Of a stretch of 64,000 bases of DNA, positions 27,487 through 36,137 are shown in pieces (position 1 is the stretch's first letter; each line of letters opens with the position of its first letter). The notes beneath the pieces are model-generated. The model had not been told where the DNA came from and ran no database searches. It worked only from the letters and a program-made list of their open reading frames with translations. Source of the DNA: Saliniramus fredricksonii. Lineage in GTDB: Bacteria; Pseudomonadota; Alphaproteobacteria; Rhizobiales; Beijerinckiaceae. Location of the stretch: contig NZ_FMBM01000002.1 of the NCBI RefSeq assembly GCF_900094735.1, forward strand, positions 1,612,001 through 1,676,000. The letters run 5' to 3'. The translations under genes were made by a program, and so were the position numbers.

Positions 27487-28250
27487 GTGCGCGCCATCCC
27501 TTCGATCTCACGGGAAAGCGCGCGATCATCACCGGCTCGAGCAAGGGGATCGGGCGCGCCATTGCCATGACCATGGCCGATCTCGGCGCGAAGGTGGTGA
27601 TCTCCTCGCGCAAGCGCGAAGCCTGCGAGCCGGTGGCGCAGGAGATCAGTGAGCGCGGCGGCGAGGCGATCGTCCTGCCTTGCAACATCTCCCGGCGCGA
27701 GGAAGTCACCGCACTGATCGCGGGCACGGTCGAGGCCTATGGCGGCATCGACATCCTCGTCTGCAACGCGGCGGTGAACCCGTATTACGGGCCGCTGGCG
27801 GAGATTGATGACGGCGCCTTCGACAAGGTGATGAATTCAAACGTCAGGAGCAATCTCTGGCTCTGCCGCGATGCGCAGCCCCATCTCGCAAAAAACGGCG
27901 GCGCCGTCGTGATCATCTCCTCGATCGCGGGCTTGCGCGCCTCCGACAATATCGGCGCCTATGGCATCTCCAAGGCCGCCGATTTCGCGCTCGCCCGCCA
28001 GCTCGGCGCGGAATGGGGGCCGCAGAACATCCGTGTCAACTGCATCGCGCCCGGTCTGATCAGGACCGATTTCGCCCGCGCGCTCTGGGAAGATCCGCAG
28101 CGCCGGTCGCTGCGTGAGGAGACGACCCCCTTGCGCCGGATAGGTGATCCGGAGGATATATCCGGCGTGGCGGCCTTCCTCGCCTCCCCCGCCGCCGCCT
28201 TCATGACGGGCACCGTCGTCACGGTCGATGGCGGTGTGACCATTGCCTGA
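27483..28250 (+). CDS. Short-chain dehydrogenase/reductase
   Basis: The ATG at 27483 overlaps the preceding stop (ATGA) and gives 255 residues; the longer reading from 27045 is out of frame with that coupling. It is a classical SDR: nucleotide-binding [12 protein letters not shown] near residue 17, [10 protein letters not shown], the catalytic Ser in IISSIAG, the Tyr/Lys pair in YGISKAA, and the C-terminal GTVVTVDGG. Within this operon it would suit oxidation of a hydroxyacyl-CoA or alcohol intermediate produced after the dehydrogenases. Substrate and NAD/NADP preference cannot be told with confidence. Confidence 0.9.
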   Translation: MSARHPFDLTGKRAIITGSSKGIGRAIAMTMADLGAKVVISSRKREACEPVAQEISERGGEAIVLPCNISRREEVTALIAGTVEAYGGIDILVCNAAVNPYYGPLAEIDDGAFDKVMNSNVRSNLWLCRDAQPHLAKNGGAVVIISSIAGLRASDNIGAYGISKAADFALARQLGAEWGPQNIRVNCIAPGLIRTDFARALWEDPQRRSLREETTPLRRIGDPEDISGVAAFLASPAAAFMTGTVVTVDGGVTIA

Positions 28251-28281
28251 TCGCCCGCCAGGGCCACGAACGAAGAAAACG

Positions 28282-28728
28282 ATGATGAAAACGGATGATT
28301 TCGAGGATCCCGGCCTGCTCGCCATGACGGGAGAAGGCCCCACCGGTTTCCAGCGCGCTATGGCCTATCGCTTGGCCGAATGGCGAGAGGGCGAGGCCGT
28401 GCTCGAAATGGAGATCGCCGAGCAGCACCGCAACCGGGTCGGCGTCGTCCATGGCGGCGTGCTGGCCGCCCTGATCGATACGGCTTGCGGCTTCTGCGGC
28501 TCCTATACCGACACGCCAGGCGAACAACGTGGCGTCGCCACCCTGTCGCTGACCACCAGCTTCACGGCGCCGGCCCGCGCGGGCGTGCTGCGGACCATCG
28601 GCAAGAAACGCGGCGGCGGGCGCAACACCTTCTTCGCTTCGGCAGAAGTGTTCGATTCAGATGGCGTCATGGTCGCCTTCGGCGAAGGCACGTTCCGTTA
28701 TCGCACGAAGAAGACGACGGAGTATTGA
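28282..28728 (+). CDS. PaaI-family acyl-CoA thioesterase
   Basis: The ATG at 28282 (or 28285) gives 148 residues with the hotdog fold. The signature NRVGVVHGGVLAALIDTACG carries the HGG and catalytic acidic Asp of the PaaI/YdiI thioesterases. TLSLTTSFTAPARAG is the central strand and AFGEGTFRYR ends the domain. It is the last gene of the acyl-CoA dehydrogenase operon and converges on rnhA with 6 bases between stops. It would release CoA from acyl-CoA intermediates or stalled by-products. The TTG at 28243 would be an upstream start but overlaps the SDR. Confidence 0.88.
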   Translation: MMKTDDFEDPGLLAMTGEGPTGFQRAMAYRLAEWREGEAVLEMEIAEQHRNRVGVVHGGVLAALIDTACGFCGSYTDTPGEQRGVATLSLTTSFTAPARAGVLRTIGKKRGGGRNTFFASAEVFDSDGVMVAFGEGTFRYRTKKTTEY

Positions 28729-28734
28729 TCCCGC

Positions 28735-29169
28735 TCAGCGCGGCGGGATGCCCTCATTGGCGAGCGCATCAACGCGGTGATTGAGCGGATCGTCGGCATG
28801 GCCCTTGACCCAGTGCCATGACACGTCGTGGCGGTTGCGGGCCTCGTCGAGGCGGCGCCAGAGATCCTCGTTCTTGACCGGCTTGCGATCCGCCGTCTTC
28901 CAGCCCCGCGCCTTCCAGCCCTGCATCCAGCTGGTGATGCCCTGGCGGACATATTGGGAATCGGTGAAGAGATCGACCGCACAGGGGCGCTTGAGCGTCT
29001 CCAGCGCCATGATCGCAGCCATCAGCTCCATGCGGTTATTGGTGGTCAGTTCCTCGCCGCCCTTCAGCGCGCGCTCCTTGCCGTTATAGATCAGTAGCGC
29101 CCCCCAGCCGCCGGGGCCCGGATTGCCCTTGCAGGCTCCGTCCGTATAGACCGTCACGCGCTGGTTCAT
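28735..29169 (-). CDS. rnhA: Ribonuclease HI
   Basis: RNase HI cleaves the RNA strand of RNA-DNA hybrids. From the ATG at 29169 the product is 144 residues. All catalytic acidic residues are visible: Asp10 in [11 protein letters not shown], Glu48 in NNRMELMAA, Asp70 in FTDSQYV, and the last Asp in [22 protein letters not shown] is the conserved C-terminal loop. The basic handle region ([12 protein letters not shown]) is present. The start overlaps the thrB stop by four bases, the conserved alphaproteobacterial thrB-rnhA arrangement. Confidence 0.96.
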   Translation of the reverse strand: MNQRVTVYTDGACKGNPGPGGWGALLIYNGKERALKGGEELTTNNRMELMAAIMALETLKRPCAVDLFTDSQYVRQGITSWMQGWKARGWKTADRKPVKNEDLWRRLDEARNRHDVSWHWVKGHADDPLNHRVDALANEGIPPR

Positions 29170-30131
29170 CGCACAAGCCCGTAATCGCGCGCCGATTCCA
29201 CACGGCGGTGGAAGCCGAGCTTGCGATCGTATTCCAGCGGATCCTTCGGGCGCACCAACGCGCCGGGTGGCACGTTCAGCCAGTCGACCAGCCGCGTGAG
29301 CATGAAACGCAGGGCAGAACCCCGGCACAGGATCGGCAGCGCCCCGGCCTCCGCATCCTCCAGCCGGCGCACGCGCTCATAGCCGGCGAGCATCGCCTTG
29401 GCCTTGGTGACGTTGAAGCTGTGATCGGCCTCGAAGCACCAGGCGTTCAGGCAGATGGCGAGGTCATAGGCAAAATAATCGGTACAGGCGAAGTAGAAAT
29501 CGATGATGCCCGACACCTCCTCCCCGATGAAGAAGGCGTTGTCCGGGAAGAGGTCCGCGTGGATCACGCCCTCGGGCAGACCGCGCGGCCAGTTCAGTTC
29601 GAGAAAGGCGAGTTCCTCGCGGATGCGCCGCGTCAGGCCGGGAGCGACCTGCTCGGCGCGATCCTCCGCTGCGGCGAAGAGCGGCGGCCAGCCGGTCAGC
29701 GAGAGCGCATTCGTGCGCCGCATCCCGAAATCCGCTCCGGCCTCATGCATCTGCGCGAGCGCGGCCCCGAGCGCACCGCAATGGGTTGCGTTGGGCCGGC
29801 GGATGGCGAGGCCTTCGAGGAAGGTGAAGATCGCCGCCGCGCGTCCGCATAACCGCCCGAGTTTCTCTCCGTCGCGCGTGCGCAGGGGCTGGGGGCAATT
29901 CAGGCCGCGCCGGGCGAGGTGCTCCATCAGATTGAGAAAGAACGGCAACTCGTCTTCGCGCACGCGCTTTTCATAGAGCGTGAGAATGAAATCGCCCTGC
30001 GATGTGTGGAGATAGTAATTCGTGTTCTCGACACCTTCGGCGATACCCTTGAAGGCGAGCACATCGCCGATCTCGTATTGCGCCACGAAAGCGAAGAGCG
30101 CGTCCTCCGGGACTTCGGTATAAACCGCCAC
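29166..30131 (-). CDS. thrB: Homoserine kinase, ThrB type II
   Basis: This 321-residue enzyme phosphorylates homoserine for threonine synthesis. It belongs to the aminoglycoside-phosphotransferase-fold family, not the GHMP family of E. coli ThrB. Motifs are [15 protein letters not shown] near residue 29, the catalytic loop [11 protein letters not shown], and the metal-binding [19 protein letters not shown]. The N-terminus [15 protein letters not shown] is characteristic of the alphaproteobacterial group. It lies between ispH (3 bases apart) and rnhA (overlapping), so the three form an operon ispH-thrB-rnhA. Confidence 0.95.
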   Translation of the reverse strand: MAVYTEVPEDALFAFVAQYEIGDVLAFKGIAEGVENTNYYLHTSQGDFILTLYEKRVREDELPFFLNLMEHLARRGLNCPQPLRTRDGEKLGRLCGRAAAIFTFLEGLAIRRPNATHCGALGAALAQMHEAGADFGMRRTNALSLTGWPPLFAAAEDRAEQVAPGLTRRIREELAFLELNWPRGLPEGVIHADLFPDNAFFIGEEVSGIIDFYFACTDYFAYDLAICLNAWCFEADHSFNVTKAKAMLAGYERVRRLEDAEAGALPILCRGSALRFMLTRLVDWLNVPPGALVRPKDPLEYDRKLGFHRRVESARDYGLVR

Positions 30132-30134
30132 GGC

Positions 30135-31112
30135 TCACTCCGCAGCCGCGTCGCGCAATTCGCGCGGCAGGGGAAAGAACACGTCTTCTTCCGTCGTGGT
30201 CACCGTCTCGACGGTGACAGCGTAATGCTGCGCGAAAGCATCGATGATCTCCTCGACCAGCACTTCCGGCGCCGAGGCGCCCGCCGTGATCCCGAGCGTG
30301 GAAATCGCGCCATAGCGCGTCCAGTCGATATCCTCGCCCCGATTGACCAGCGTCGCGAGCGGGCAGCCGGCGCGCTCGGCCACTTCGCGCAGGCGCTGGG
30401 AATTCGAGGAATTGGGCGAACCGACCACGATCAACGCATCCACCATGGGTGCCACCTTCTTCACCGCCTCCTGGCGATTGGTGGTGGCGTAGCAGATGTC
30501 CTCCTTGTGAGGCGCGATCATCTTCGGAAAGCGCGCCTGCAGAGCCGCAACGATCTGCGCGGTATCGTCGACGGAGAGCGTCGTCTGCGTCACGAAGGCG
30601 AGATTGTCGGGATCGGGCGGATCGAGCCGGGCGACGTCGTCGAGCGTCTCGACCAGCGTGATCGTACCTTCCGGCAGCTGCCCCATCGTGCCGACCACCT
30701 CCGGATGACCCGAATGGCCGACGAGCAGGACATGGCGCCCGCGCTTGGCGTGGATTGCTGCCTCGCGATGCACCTTGGTAACGAGCGGGCAGGTCGCGTC
30801 GATGGCGAACATGCGCCGGCGCATCGCTTCTTCCGGGACCGATTTCGGCACGCCGTGCGCCGAGAAGATCACCGGCGCGTCGCCATCGGGAATCTCGTGC
30901 AATTCCTTGACGAAAACCGCGCCCTTGTTGCGCAGGCTCTCGACCACGTATTTGTTGTGCACGATCTCGTGACGGACATAGACCGGCGCGCCATGGATCG
31001 CCAGCGCCTTTTCCACGGCATCAATCGCGCGCACCACGCCAGCGCAGAAACCGCGCGGGGCGCACAGCAGAATCGATAGCGGCGGCAAAGGTTTTTTCAT
31101 CGGCGTATCCAT
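30135..31112 (-). CDS. ispH: 4-hydroxy-3-methylbut-2-enyl diphosphate reductase IspH
   Basis: IspH is the last enzyme of the methylerythritol phosphate pathway and reduces HMBPP to IPP and DMAPP with an iron-sulphur cluster. The 325-residue protein has the three cluster cysteines: CAPRGFCAG (second Cys, about 23), [11 protein letters not shown], and [21 protein letters not shown] and [11 protein letters not shown] are further family marks. The ATG at 31112 or at 31100 (MKKPLPPL) could be the start. It heads the ispH-thrB-rnhA operon and diverges from the lipid A acyltransferase gene. Confidence 0.96.
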   Translation of the reverse strand: MDTPMKKPLPPLSILLCAPRGFCAGVVRAIDAVEKALAIHGAPVYVRHEIVHNKYVVESLRNKGAVFVKELHEIPDGDAPVIFSAHGVPKSVPEEAMRRRMFAIDATCPLVTKVHREAAIHAKRGRHVLLVGHSGHPEVVGTMGQLPEGTITLVETLDDVARLDPPDPDNLAFVTQTTLSVDDTAQIVAALQARFPKMIAPHKEDICYATTNRQEAVKKVAPMVDALIVVGSPNSSNSQRLREVAERAGCPLATLVNRGEDIDWTRYGAISTLGITAGASAPEVLVEEIIDAFAQHYAVTVETVTTTEEDVFFPLPRELRDAAAE

Positions 31113-31273
31113 CCTAGACGGGATGTGGCGAGATGCCCCTCCATGTCAAGCATTTCGGCACCGATTGCGGCAAAACACCCGCGTCTTTTGCTGCCCGGAC
31201 TTGACCGCGTCGCCGTGATGGTGAAGAGACGGTGTCACAACGTCTCCTCCCGTCTTCAAGGAACAAGATCAGC

Positions 31274-32218
31274 GTGTTCGCCTGGCGCCTTCGCCTTGCC
31301 CGTTTCGCCGCGCGCAGCCTCGATCTGCTCGCCGCCTTCGGTATCCGGATCCTGTTTGCTCTCGCGCGCTCTCTCGGGGCCGACCGCGCGGCGGATCTCG
31401 GCGGCTTTCTCGCGCGCAATCTCGGCCCGCTCTTCCCCGCCCACCGTACGGCGAAGGACAATATCCGCCGCGCCTTCCCTGGCATCAGCGCGGCCGAGGT
31501 GAAGCGGATCACGCACGAAGCCTGGGACAATCTCGGCCGCACCGCCGCCGAATACGCCCATCTCGACACCCTGATCAATTTCGACCCGGACAATCCCGAT
31601 GCCGGCAATGTCGAGATCAGCGGCATTGATCATTTCGAGGCGCTGCGGGACGACGGCAAGCCGGGCATCATCTTCGCCGGCCATTTCGCCAATTGGGAAC
31701 TGCCCGCGATCTGCGCCGCACGTTACGGGCTCGAAGCCACGGCGGTGTTTCGCGCACCCAATGCGATCGCCGTTGCCAAGGCGATTCACGAGGTGCGCAG
31801 CCAGACCATGGGCGGGCTCGAAGCCGCGCGGCAGGGCGCGGCCTTTGCGATGCAGGGGGTTCTGGAGCGCGGCGGACATCTGGGCATGCTGATCGACCAG
31901 CACTTCACCCGGGGCGTGATTGTCGATTTCATGGGCCGCCCCGCCCTGACCAATCCGGTCCTCGCGAAATTTGCCAAACGCTTCGAATGCCCCGTCCACG
32001 GGGTGCGCGTCGTGCGTCTGCCGGGGCGGCGCTTTCGCCTCGAACTCACCCCGCCCCTCGACCTCCCGCGCGACGCGAATGGCGAGATCGACGTGCCCGG
32101 CGCCATGCAGGCGATGACCCGCGTCGTCGAGGGCTGGCTGCGCGACAATCCCGAACAATGGCTGTGGATGCACCGGCGCTGGCGTCCGAAACTGACCGGC
32201 GAGAAGCTGGAAGAGTGA
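31274..32218 (+). CDS. Lipid A biosynthesis (lauroyl) acyltransferase, LpxL/HtrB family
   Basis: This membrane-associated acyltransferase adds a secondary acyl chain to lipid A on the inner face of the inner membrane. The catalytic H-X4-E motif is GHFANWE (about residue 134 from this start), and later conserved pieces include FRAPN, MLIDQHF and DNPEQWLWMHRRW. An N-terminal hydrophobic segment is present. I chose the GTG at 31274 because AAGGA lies 11 bases upstream; the GTG at 31232 is an alternative adding 14 residues. Which chain it adds, and whether it is LpxL, LpxM or the very-long-chain LpxXL, cannot be told from motifs. It converges on the LysR gene. Confidence 0.88.
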   Translation: MFAWRLRLARFAARSLDLLAAFGIRILFALARSLGADRAADLGGFLARNLGPLFPAHRTAKDNIRRAFPGISAAEVKRITHEAWDNLGRTAAEYAHLDTLINFDPDNPDAGNVEISGIDHFEALRDDGKPGIIFAGHFANWELPAICAARYGLEATAVFRAPNAIAVAKAIHEVRSQTMGGLEAARQGAAFAMQGVLERGGHLGMLIDQHFTRGVIVDFMGRPALTNPVLAKFAKRFECPVHGVRVVRLPGRRFRLELTPPLDLPRDANGEIDVPGAMQAMTRVVEGWLRDNPEQWLWMHRRWRPKLTGEKLEE

Positions 32219-32222
32219 GCCT

Positions 32223-33128
32223 CTAAAGATCGAGCCCTGCATCCCAGTAGGGTGTCGGGCCGTAGAGTGCCTGCAGGAATTCGATGAAGACGCGCAGCTT
32301 CTGCTCCACATGCCGGCGCGATGGATAGAGCGCGTGCACGCCCAGCCGCGCCGAAGACCCGTATTGCGGCAGGACGCGCACCAGCGCGCCGGATTTCAGC
32401 TCCGGCCCCACATCCCAGGTCGAGCGCAGCGCGATGCCCCCGCCGGCGAGAACCGCTTCGCGCACGACCTCGCTCGAATTCGTGCGCAGCCGGCTCGTGA
32501 TCCGCACCGTGGCCGGCCCTTCCGGTCCCTCGAGCCGCCATTCGGAGCCGTTATGGATCAGGAGGGCATGATCGCCGAGATCACCCAGGCCCTGCGGCTT
32601 GCCAGCGCGGGCGAGATAGGAGGGCGCGGCGCACAGCACGCGGTGGGCGGGCGCGAGCCGCCTTGCAATCAGGCTCGAATCACCGAGATCCGCGATACGG
32701 ATCGCGAGATCATAGCCCTCGCCAATAATGTCGACGAAGGCGTCGGTCAGCGTCATGTCGAGACTGACGGCGGGATGCGCATCCAGAAAGCGCTGCATGA
32801 AAGGGGCGATATGCAGACGCCCGAAGGATGTCGGTGCGGATATGCGCAGCAATCCCCGCGCTTCCGCAGCCCCCTGCCCGGCTTCCGACTCCGCTTCCTC
32901 GATCGCCGAGAGTATGCCCACGACGCGTTCGTGAAACCCTTGCCCCGCCTCGGTCAGGGAGAGCTGGCGGGTCGTGCGTTGCAGCAGGCGCACCCCGAGC
33001 CGCTCCTCAAGCCGCCGAATGCGTTTCGAGATCACCGCCGGGGACAGACCCGTCTCGCGCCCCGCCTGTGACATGCTGCCCGCAGCTACGACGCGGGCGA
33101 AAATGTCGAGATCGCCGAACCGGTCCAT
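32223..33128 (-). CDS. LysR-family transcriptional regulator
   Basis: The ATG at 33128 gives 301 residues; the reading from 33164 adds 12 unlikely residues. The N-terminal winged helix-turn-helix is clear: DIFARVVAAGSMSQAGRETG, then SPAVISKRIRRLEERLGVRL and LLQRTTRQLSLTEAG. The rest is the substrate-binding co-inducer domain with LRISAPTSFGRLHIAP and DLAIRIADLGDSSLIARRL. It belongs to the CrgA/DsdC-like group by these motifs. It diverges from glcD with a T-N11-A dyad between, the standard LysR layout, so control of glcDEF is likely. The co-inducer could be glycolate or a related 2-hydroxyacid (inference). Confidence 0.92.
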   Translation of the reverse strand: MDRFGDLDIFARVVAAGSMSQAGRETGLSPAVISKRIRRLEERLGVRLLQRTTRQLSLTEAGQGFHERVVGILSAIEEAESEAGQGAAEARGLLRISAPTSFGRLHIAPFMQRFLDAHPAVSLDMTLTDAFVDIIGEGYDLAIRIADLGDSSLIARRLAPAHRVLCAAPSYLARAGKPQGLGDLGDHALLIHNGSEWRLEGPEGPATVRITSRLRTNSSEVVREAVLAGGGIALRSTWDVGPELKSGALVRVLPQYGSSARLGVHALYPSRRHVEQKLRVFIEFLQALYGPTPYWDAGLDL

Positions 33129-33174
33129 CGCTTCCCCCTGATTCGCCGCATGGTGCTTTTTCATTCGGCGATTA

Positions 33175-33189
33175 TTTCCATCACGGAAA
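33175..33189. promoter_or_regulatory. LysR-type operator between LysR gene and glcD
   Basis: TTTCC-ATCAC-GGAAA is a perfect 5-5-5 dyad that contains the LysR T-N11-A core (TTCCATCACGGAA). It lies 46 bases before the LysR ATG and 93 bases before the glcD ATG, in the divergent intergenic region. Confidence 0.55.
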
Positions 33190-33281
33190 CAATCTACCGC
33201 GATCTCATCACCTGCACAGCCCGCGAATTCGCGCTATATTGCAAAGAAAATCACCGACGTTTCGTTGGACGGGAGGACACC

Positions 33282-34715
33282 ATGTCGATCGCGTTTCCCA
33301 AGCCCGATGCCGGGATTGTCGCACGCCGCGAGGAGATCATCGCCGGGCTCGCGAGATTGTTGCCGCCCGAATGCCTCGTCACTTCCGAGGATGAGCGGCG
33401 CGCCTATGATACCGATGCGCTGACCTCCTATCGCAAGATGCCGCTCGCCGTCGCCTTGCCGCGCACGACGCAGGAAGTGTCAGACGTGATGCGCTTCTGC
33501 CACGAGAACGGCGTCAAGGTAGTCGCACGCGGCGCCGGGACCTCGCTCGCCGGCGGCGCCATCCCGCAGGAGGATGCGGTGGTGATCGGTGTGGCCAAGC
33601 TCGCCGGCGTGATCGAGATGAATTTCGCTGATCGCTATGCGCGCGTGCAATCCGGCATCACCAATCTCGCCATCAGCGGGGCGGTGGCGCATGAGCAATT
33701 CTTCTACGCCCCCGACCCGTCGAGCCAGCTCGCCTGCACCATTGCCGGCAACATCGCCATGAATTCCGGCGGGGCGCATTGCCTGAAATACGGGGTCACC
33801 ACCAACAACCTGCTCGGTGTCACCATGGTCCTCGTCGACGGCACCATCGTCGAGCTCGGCGGCCCGCATCTCGATGCGCCGGGCTATGACCTGCTCGGCC
33901 TGATCACCGGCTCCGAGGGCCAGCTCGGCATCGTCACCGAGGCGACGGTGCGCATCCTGCGCCAGGCGGAGGGCGCGCGCCCGGCCCTGATCGGTTTCGA
34001 TTCGGCTGAGACCGCAGGCGCCTGCGTCGCCGCGATCATCGGCGCCGGCATCATCCCGGTGGCGCTCGAATACATGGACCGCCCGGCCATCCAGGTCTGC
34101 GAGGCCTTCGCCAAGGCCGGCTACCCGCTCAATGTCGAGGCGATGCTGATCGTCGAGGTCGAGGGTTCGGACGCGGAGATCGAGGACCAGCTCGCCCGCA
34201 TCGTCGCCATCGCCGAGGATTTCTCGCCGCAGACGCTGAAGGTGGCGCAATCGGAAGCGGAATCCGCCGCGATCTGGAAGGGCCGCAAATCCGCCTTCGG
34301 CGCCACCGGGCGCATCGCCGATTACATCTGCATGGACGGCACCATCCCCACCGGACAATTGCCCCATGTGCTCAAGCGCATCGACGAAATCGTCAAATCC
34401 TACGGGCTCGGCGTCGCCAACGTCTTCCATGCCGGCGACGGCAACCTGCATCCGCTGGTGATGTTCGATGCGGCCAAACCCGGCGACATGCAGAAGGCCG
34501 AGGATGCCGGCTCCGACATCCTCAAGCTCTGCGTCGAGGTCGGCGGCTGCCTCACCGGCGAGCACGGGGTGGGGATCGAGAAGCGCGACCTGATGACCTA
34601 CCAGTACAACAGCCAGGATCTCGCCCAGCAACTGCGCGTGCGCGGCGTCTTCGACCCCGGCTGGCTGCTCAACCCCGCCAAGGTCTTCCCGCTCGAAGGG
34701 CGGGACGCGGCATGA
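33282..34715 (+). CDS. glcD: Glycolate oxidase FAD subunit GlcD
   Basis: GlcD is the flavoprotein subunit that oxidises glycolate to glyoxylate. The ATG at 33282 follows GGGAGGA and gives 477 residues. The PCMH-type FAD domain shows ARGAGTSLAGGAIP near residue 84, DPSSQLACTIAGNIAMNSGG and GLITGSEGQLGIVTEA. The C-terminal FAD-oxidase domain has NVFHAGDGNLHPL and GEHGVGIEKRDLM, carrying active-site histidines. It leads glcD-glcE-glcF, so the full three-subunit membrane-associated complex is encoded. D-lactate dehydrogenases share this fold; the glcEF partners decide for glycolate oxidase. Confidence 0.94.
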   Translation: MSIAFPKPDAGIVARREEIIAGLARLLPPECLVTSEDERRAYDTDALTSYRKMPLAVALPRTTQEVSDVMRFCHENGVKVVARGAGTSLAGGAIPQEDAVVIGVAKLAGVIEMNFADRYARVQSGITNLAISGAVAHEQFFYAPDPSSQLACTIAGNIAMNSGGAHCLKYGVTTNNLLGVTMVLVDGTIVELGGPHLDAPGYDLLGLITGSEGQLGIVTEATVRILRQAEGARPALIGFDSAETAGACVAAIIGAGIIPVALEYMDRPAIQVCEAFAKAGYPLNVEAMLIVEVEGSDAEIEDQLARIVAIAEDFSPQTLKVAQSEAESAAIWKGRKSAFGATGRIADYICMDGTIPTGQLPHVLKRIDEIVKSYGLGVANVFHAGDGNLHPLVMFDAAKPGDMQKAEDAGSDILKLCVEVGGCLTGEHGVGIEKRDLMTYQYNSQDLAQQLRVRGVFDPGWLLNPAKVFPLEGRDAA

Positions 34716-34732
34716 TGGGGCATGTGCGGGAA

Positions 34733-34856
34733 CTCTCCCCTCTTCCTTGTGGAGGGCCGGGGGTGAGGGTGGAACCGGGGCGCGTGATGATCGATCGCCC
34801 AAACCTTCATGAGCGCCCCTCACCCCCATCCCCTCTCCACGGAGGGAGAGGGGAGC
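34733..34856. repeat. REP-like pair of inverted palindromic units between glcD and glcE
   Basis: A unit starting CTCTCCCCTCTTCC and ending GGGGGTGAGGG (about 34733-34770) recurs imperfectly inverted as CGCCCCTCACCCCC...GAGAGGGGAG (about 34814-34856). The second unit has its own hairpin CCTCTCC-ACGGA-GGGAGAGG. Such GGGGTGAGGG/CCTCTCC units are scattered in many Hyphomicrobiales genomes. It occupies most of the 190-base gap inside the glc operon and might tune glcE/glcF expression or mRNA decay. Confidence 0.7.
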
Positions 34857-34905
34857 CGCCCTTCATCACCCCCTCGAGGACACCCCAACCGGAAAGGCGT
34901 AGCGC

Positions 34906-36093
34906 ATGACCAGCGTGCATGAACCGGCGAGCGAGGAAGCTGTCGCGGAAATCGTCGTCGCCGCCCGGGCAGATCGCATGCCGCTGAGCCTCGCCGGTGG
35001 CGATACCATGGCGGGAATCGGGCGGCCGGTGCAGGCGGCGGCGACGCTCACCTCGCGCAAGCTGAAGGGCATCACCCTGTATGAGCCGGCGGAGCTGGTG
35101 ATCGGCGCGCAAGCGGGCACGCCGCTGGCCGAGATCGAGGCGGCGCTCGCAGAAAAGGGCCAGCGCCTGGCCTTCGAGCCACCGGATTACCGCGCGCTGC
35201 TCGGCACCGAAGGCGAGCCCACGATCGGCGGGGTGGCCGCGGCCAATCTCTCCGGGCCGCGCCGGATCATGGCGGGGGCCGCGCGCGACGCGCTGATCGG
35301 GGTGCGTTTCGTCAACGGCCATGGCGAGATCGTCAAGAATGGCGGGCGGGTGATGAAGAACGTCACCGGGCTCGATCTGGTCAAGCTGATGGGCGGTTCC
35401 TGGGGCACGCTGGGGCTGTTGACGGAAGTGATCTTCAAGGTCCTGCCGATCCCGGAAACCTCCGCCACGCTGGTCTATTCCGGCCTCGACGACGAGCGCG
35501 CGATCGCCGCCTTGTCCGAGGCGCTGGGCTCCCCCTTCGAGGTGACGGGCGCGGCGCATATTCCGGTCGGCGAAGGCTATCAGACGGCGCAGACGCTGAT
35601 CCGCATCGAGGGTTTCGAACCCTCCGTCGATTACCGCCTTGGCGAATTGCGCGACGCGCTGGCCGATTACGGCGATCCGGCGACGCTGCCGGGCGAGAGC
35701 GGCGATGCGCTGTGGCGCGGGCTGCGCGATGGCGGGCCGCTGATCAGCCTGTCGGATCAGGCGATCTGGCGCATCTCGACGCGCCCCGGCGCCGGCCCGG
35801 CGCTCGCCGCCGGGATTCGCGCGAAGGTCCAGGGCTGGCACTATTTCGACTGGGGCGGCGGGCTGATCTGGATCGCGACGCCCGCCGATGACGAAGCGGC
35901 GGAGAGCGTTCGCGCCGCAACGCGAGCCCATGGCGGTCACGCTACCCTGATGCGCGCCATGCCGGAATTGCGCGCCGCCATCGACGTGTTCGAACCGCTT
36001 CCCGAGCCGCTGATGCGGATCTCGCGCGAGATCAAGACCCGATTCGACCCCGACGGCATCTTCAATCCCGGACGGATGTATGCCGGCATCTGA
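34906..36093 (+). CDS. glcE: Glycolate oxidase subunit GlcE
   Basis: GlcE is the second FAD-binding subunit of glycolate oxidase. The 395-residue protein has an N-terminal PCMH-type FAD domain but a shorter C-terminus than GlcD, the normal GlcE pattern. Visible pieces are PLSLAGGDTMAGIGRP near residue 26, LGTEGEPTIGGVAAANLSGP near 102, and GGRVMKNVTGLDLVKLMGGS near 146, which is highly characteristic. It ends IFNPGRMYAGI. It lies 190 bases after glcD, the gap being filled by a REP-like element, and 44 bases before glcF. Confidence 0.94.
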   Translation: MTSVHEPASEEAVAEIVVAARADRMPLSLAGGDTMAGIGRPVQAAATLTSRKLKGITLYEPAELVIGAQAGTPLAEIEAALAEKGQRLAFEPPDYRALLGTEGEPTIGGVAAANLSGPRRIMAGAARDALIGVRFVNGHGEIVKNGGRVMKNVTGLDLVKLMGGSWGTLGLLTEVIFKVLPIPETSATLVYSGLDDERAIAALSEALGSPFEVTGAAHIPVGEGYQTAQTLIRIEGFEPSVDYRLGELRDALADYGDPATLPGESGDALWRGLRDGGPLISLSDQAIWRISTRPGAGPALAAGIRAKVQGWHYFDWGGGLIWIATPADDEAAESVRAATRAHGGHATLMRAMPELRAAIDVFEPLPEPLMRISREIKTRFDPDGIFNPGRMYAGI

Positions 36094-36137
36094 GCTCGCC
36101 ACCCGCCCGCCCGTTTCCCGATTTGTGAGTCGCATCC

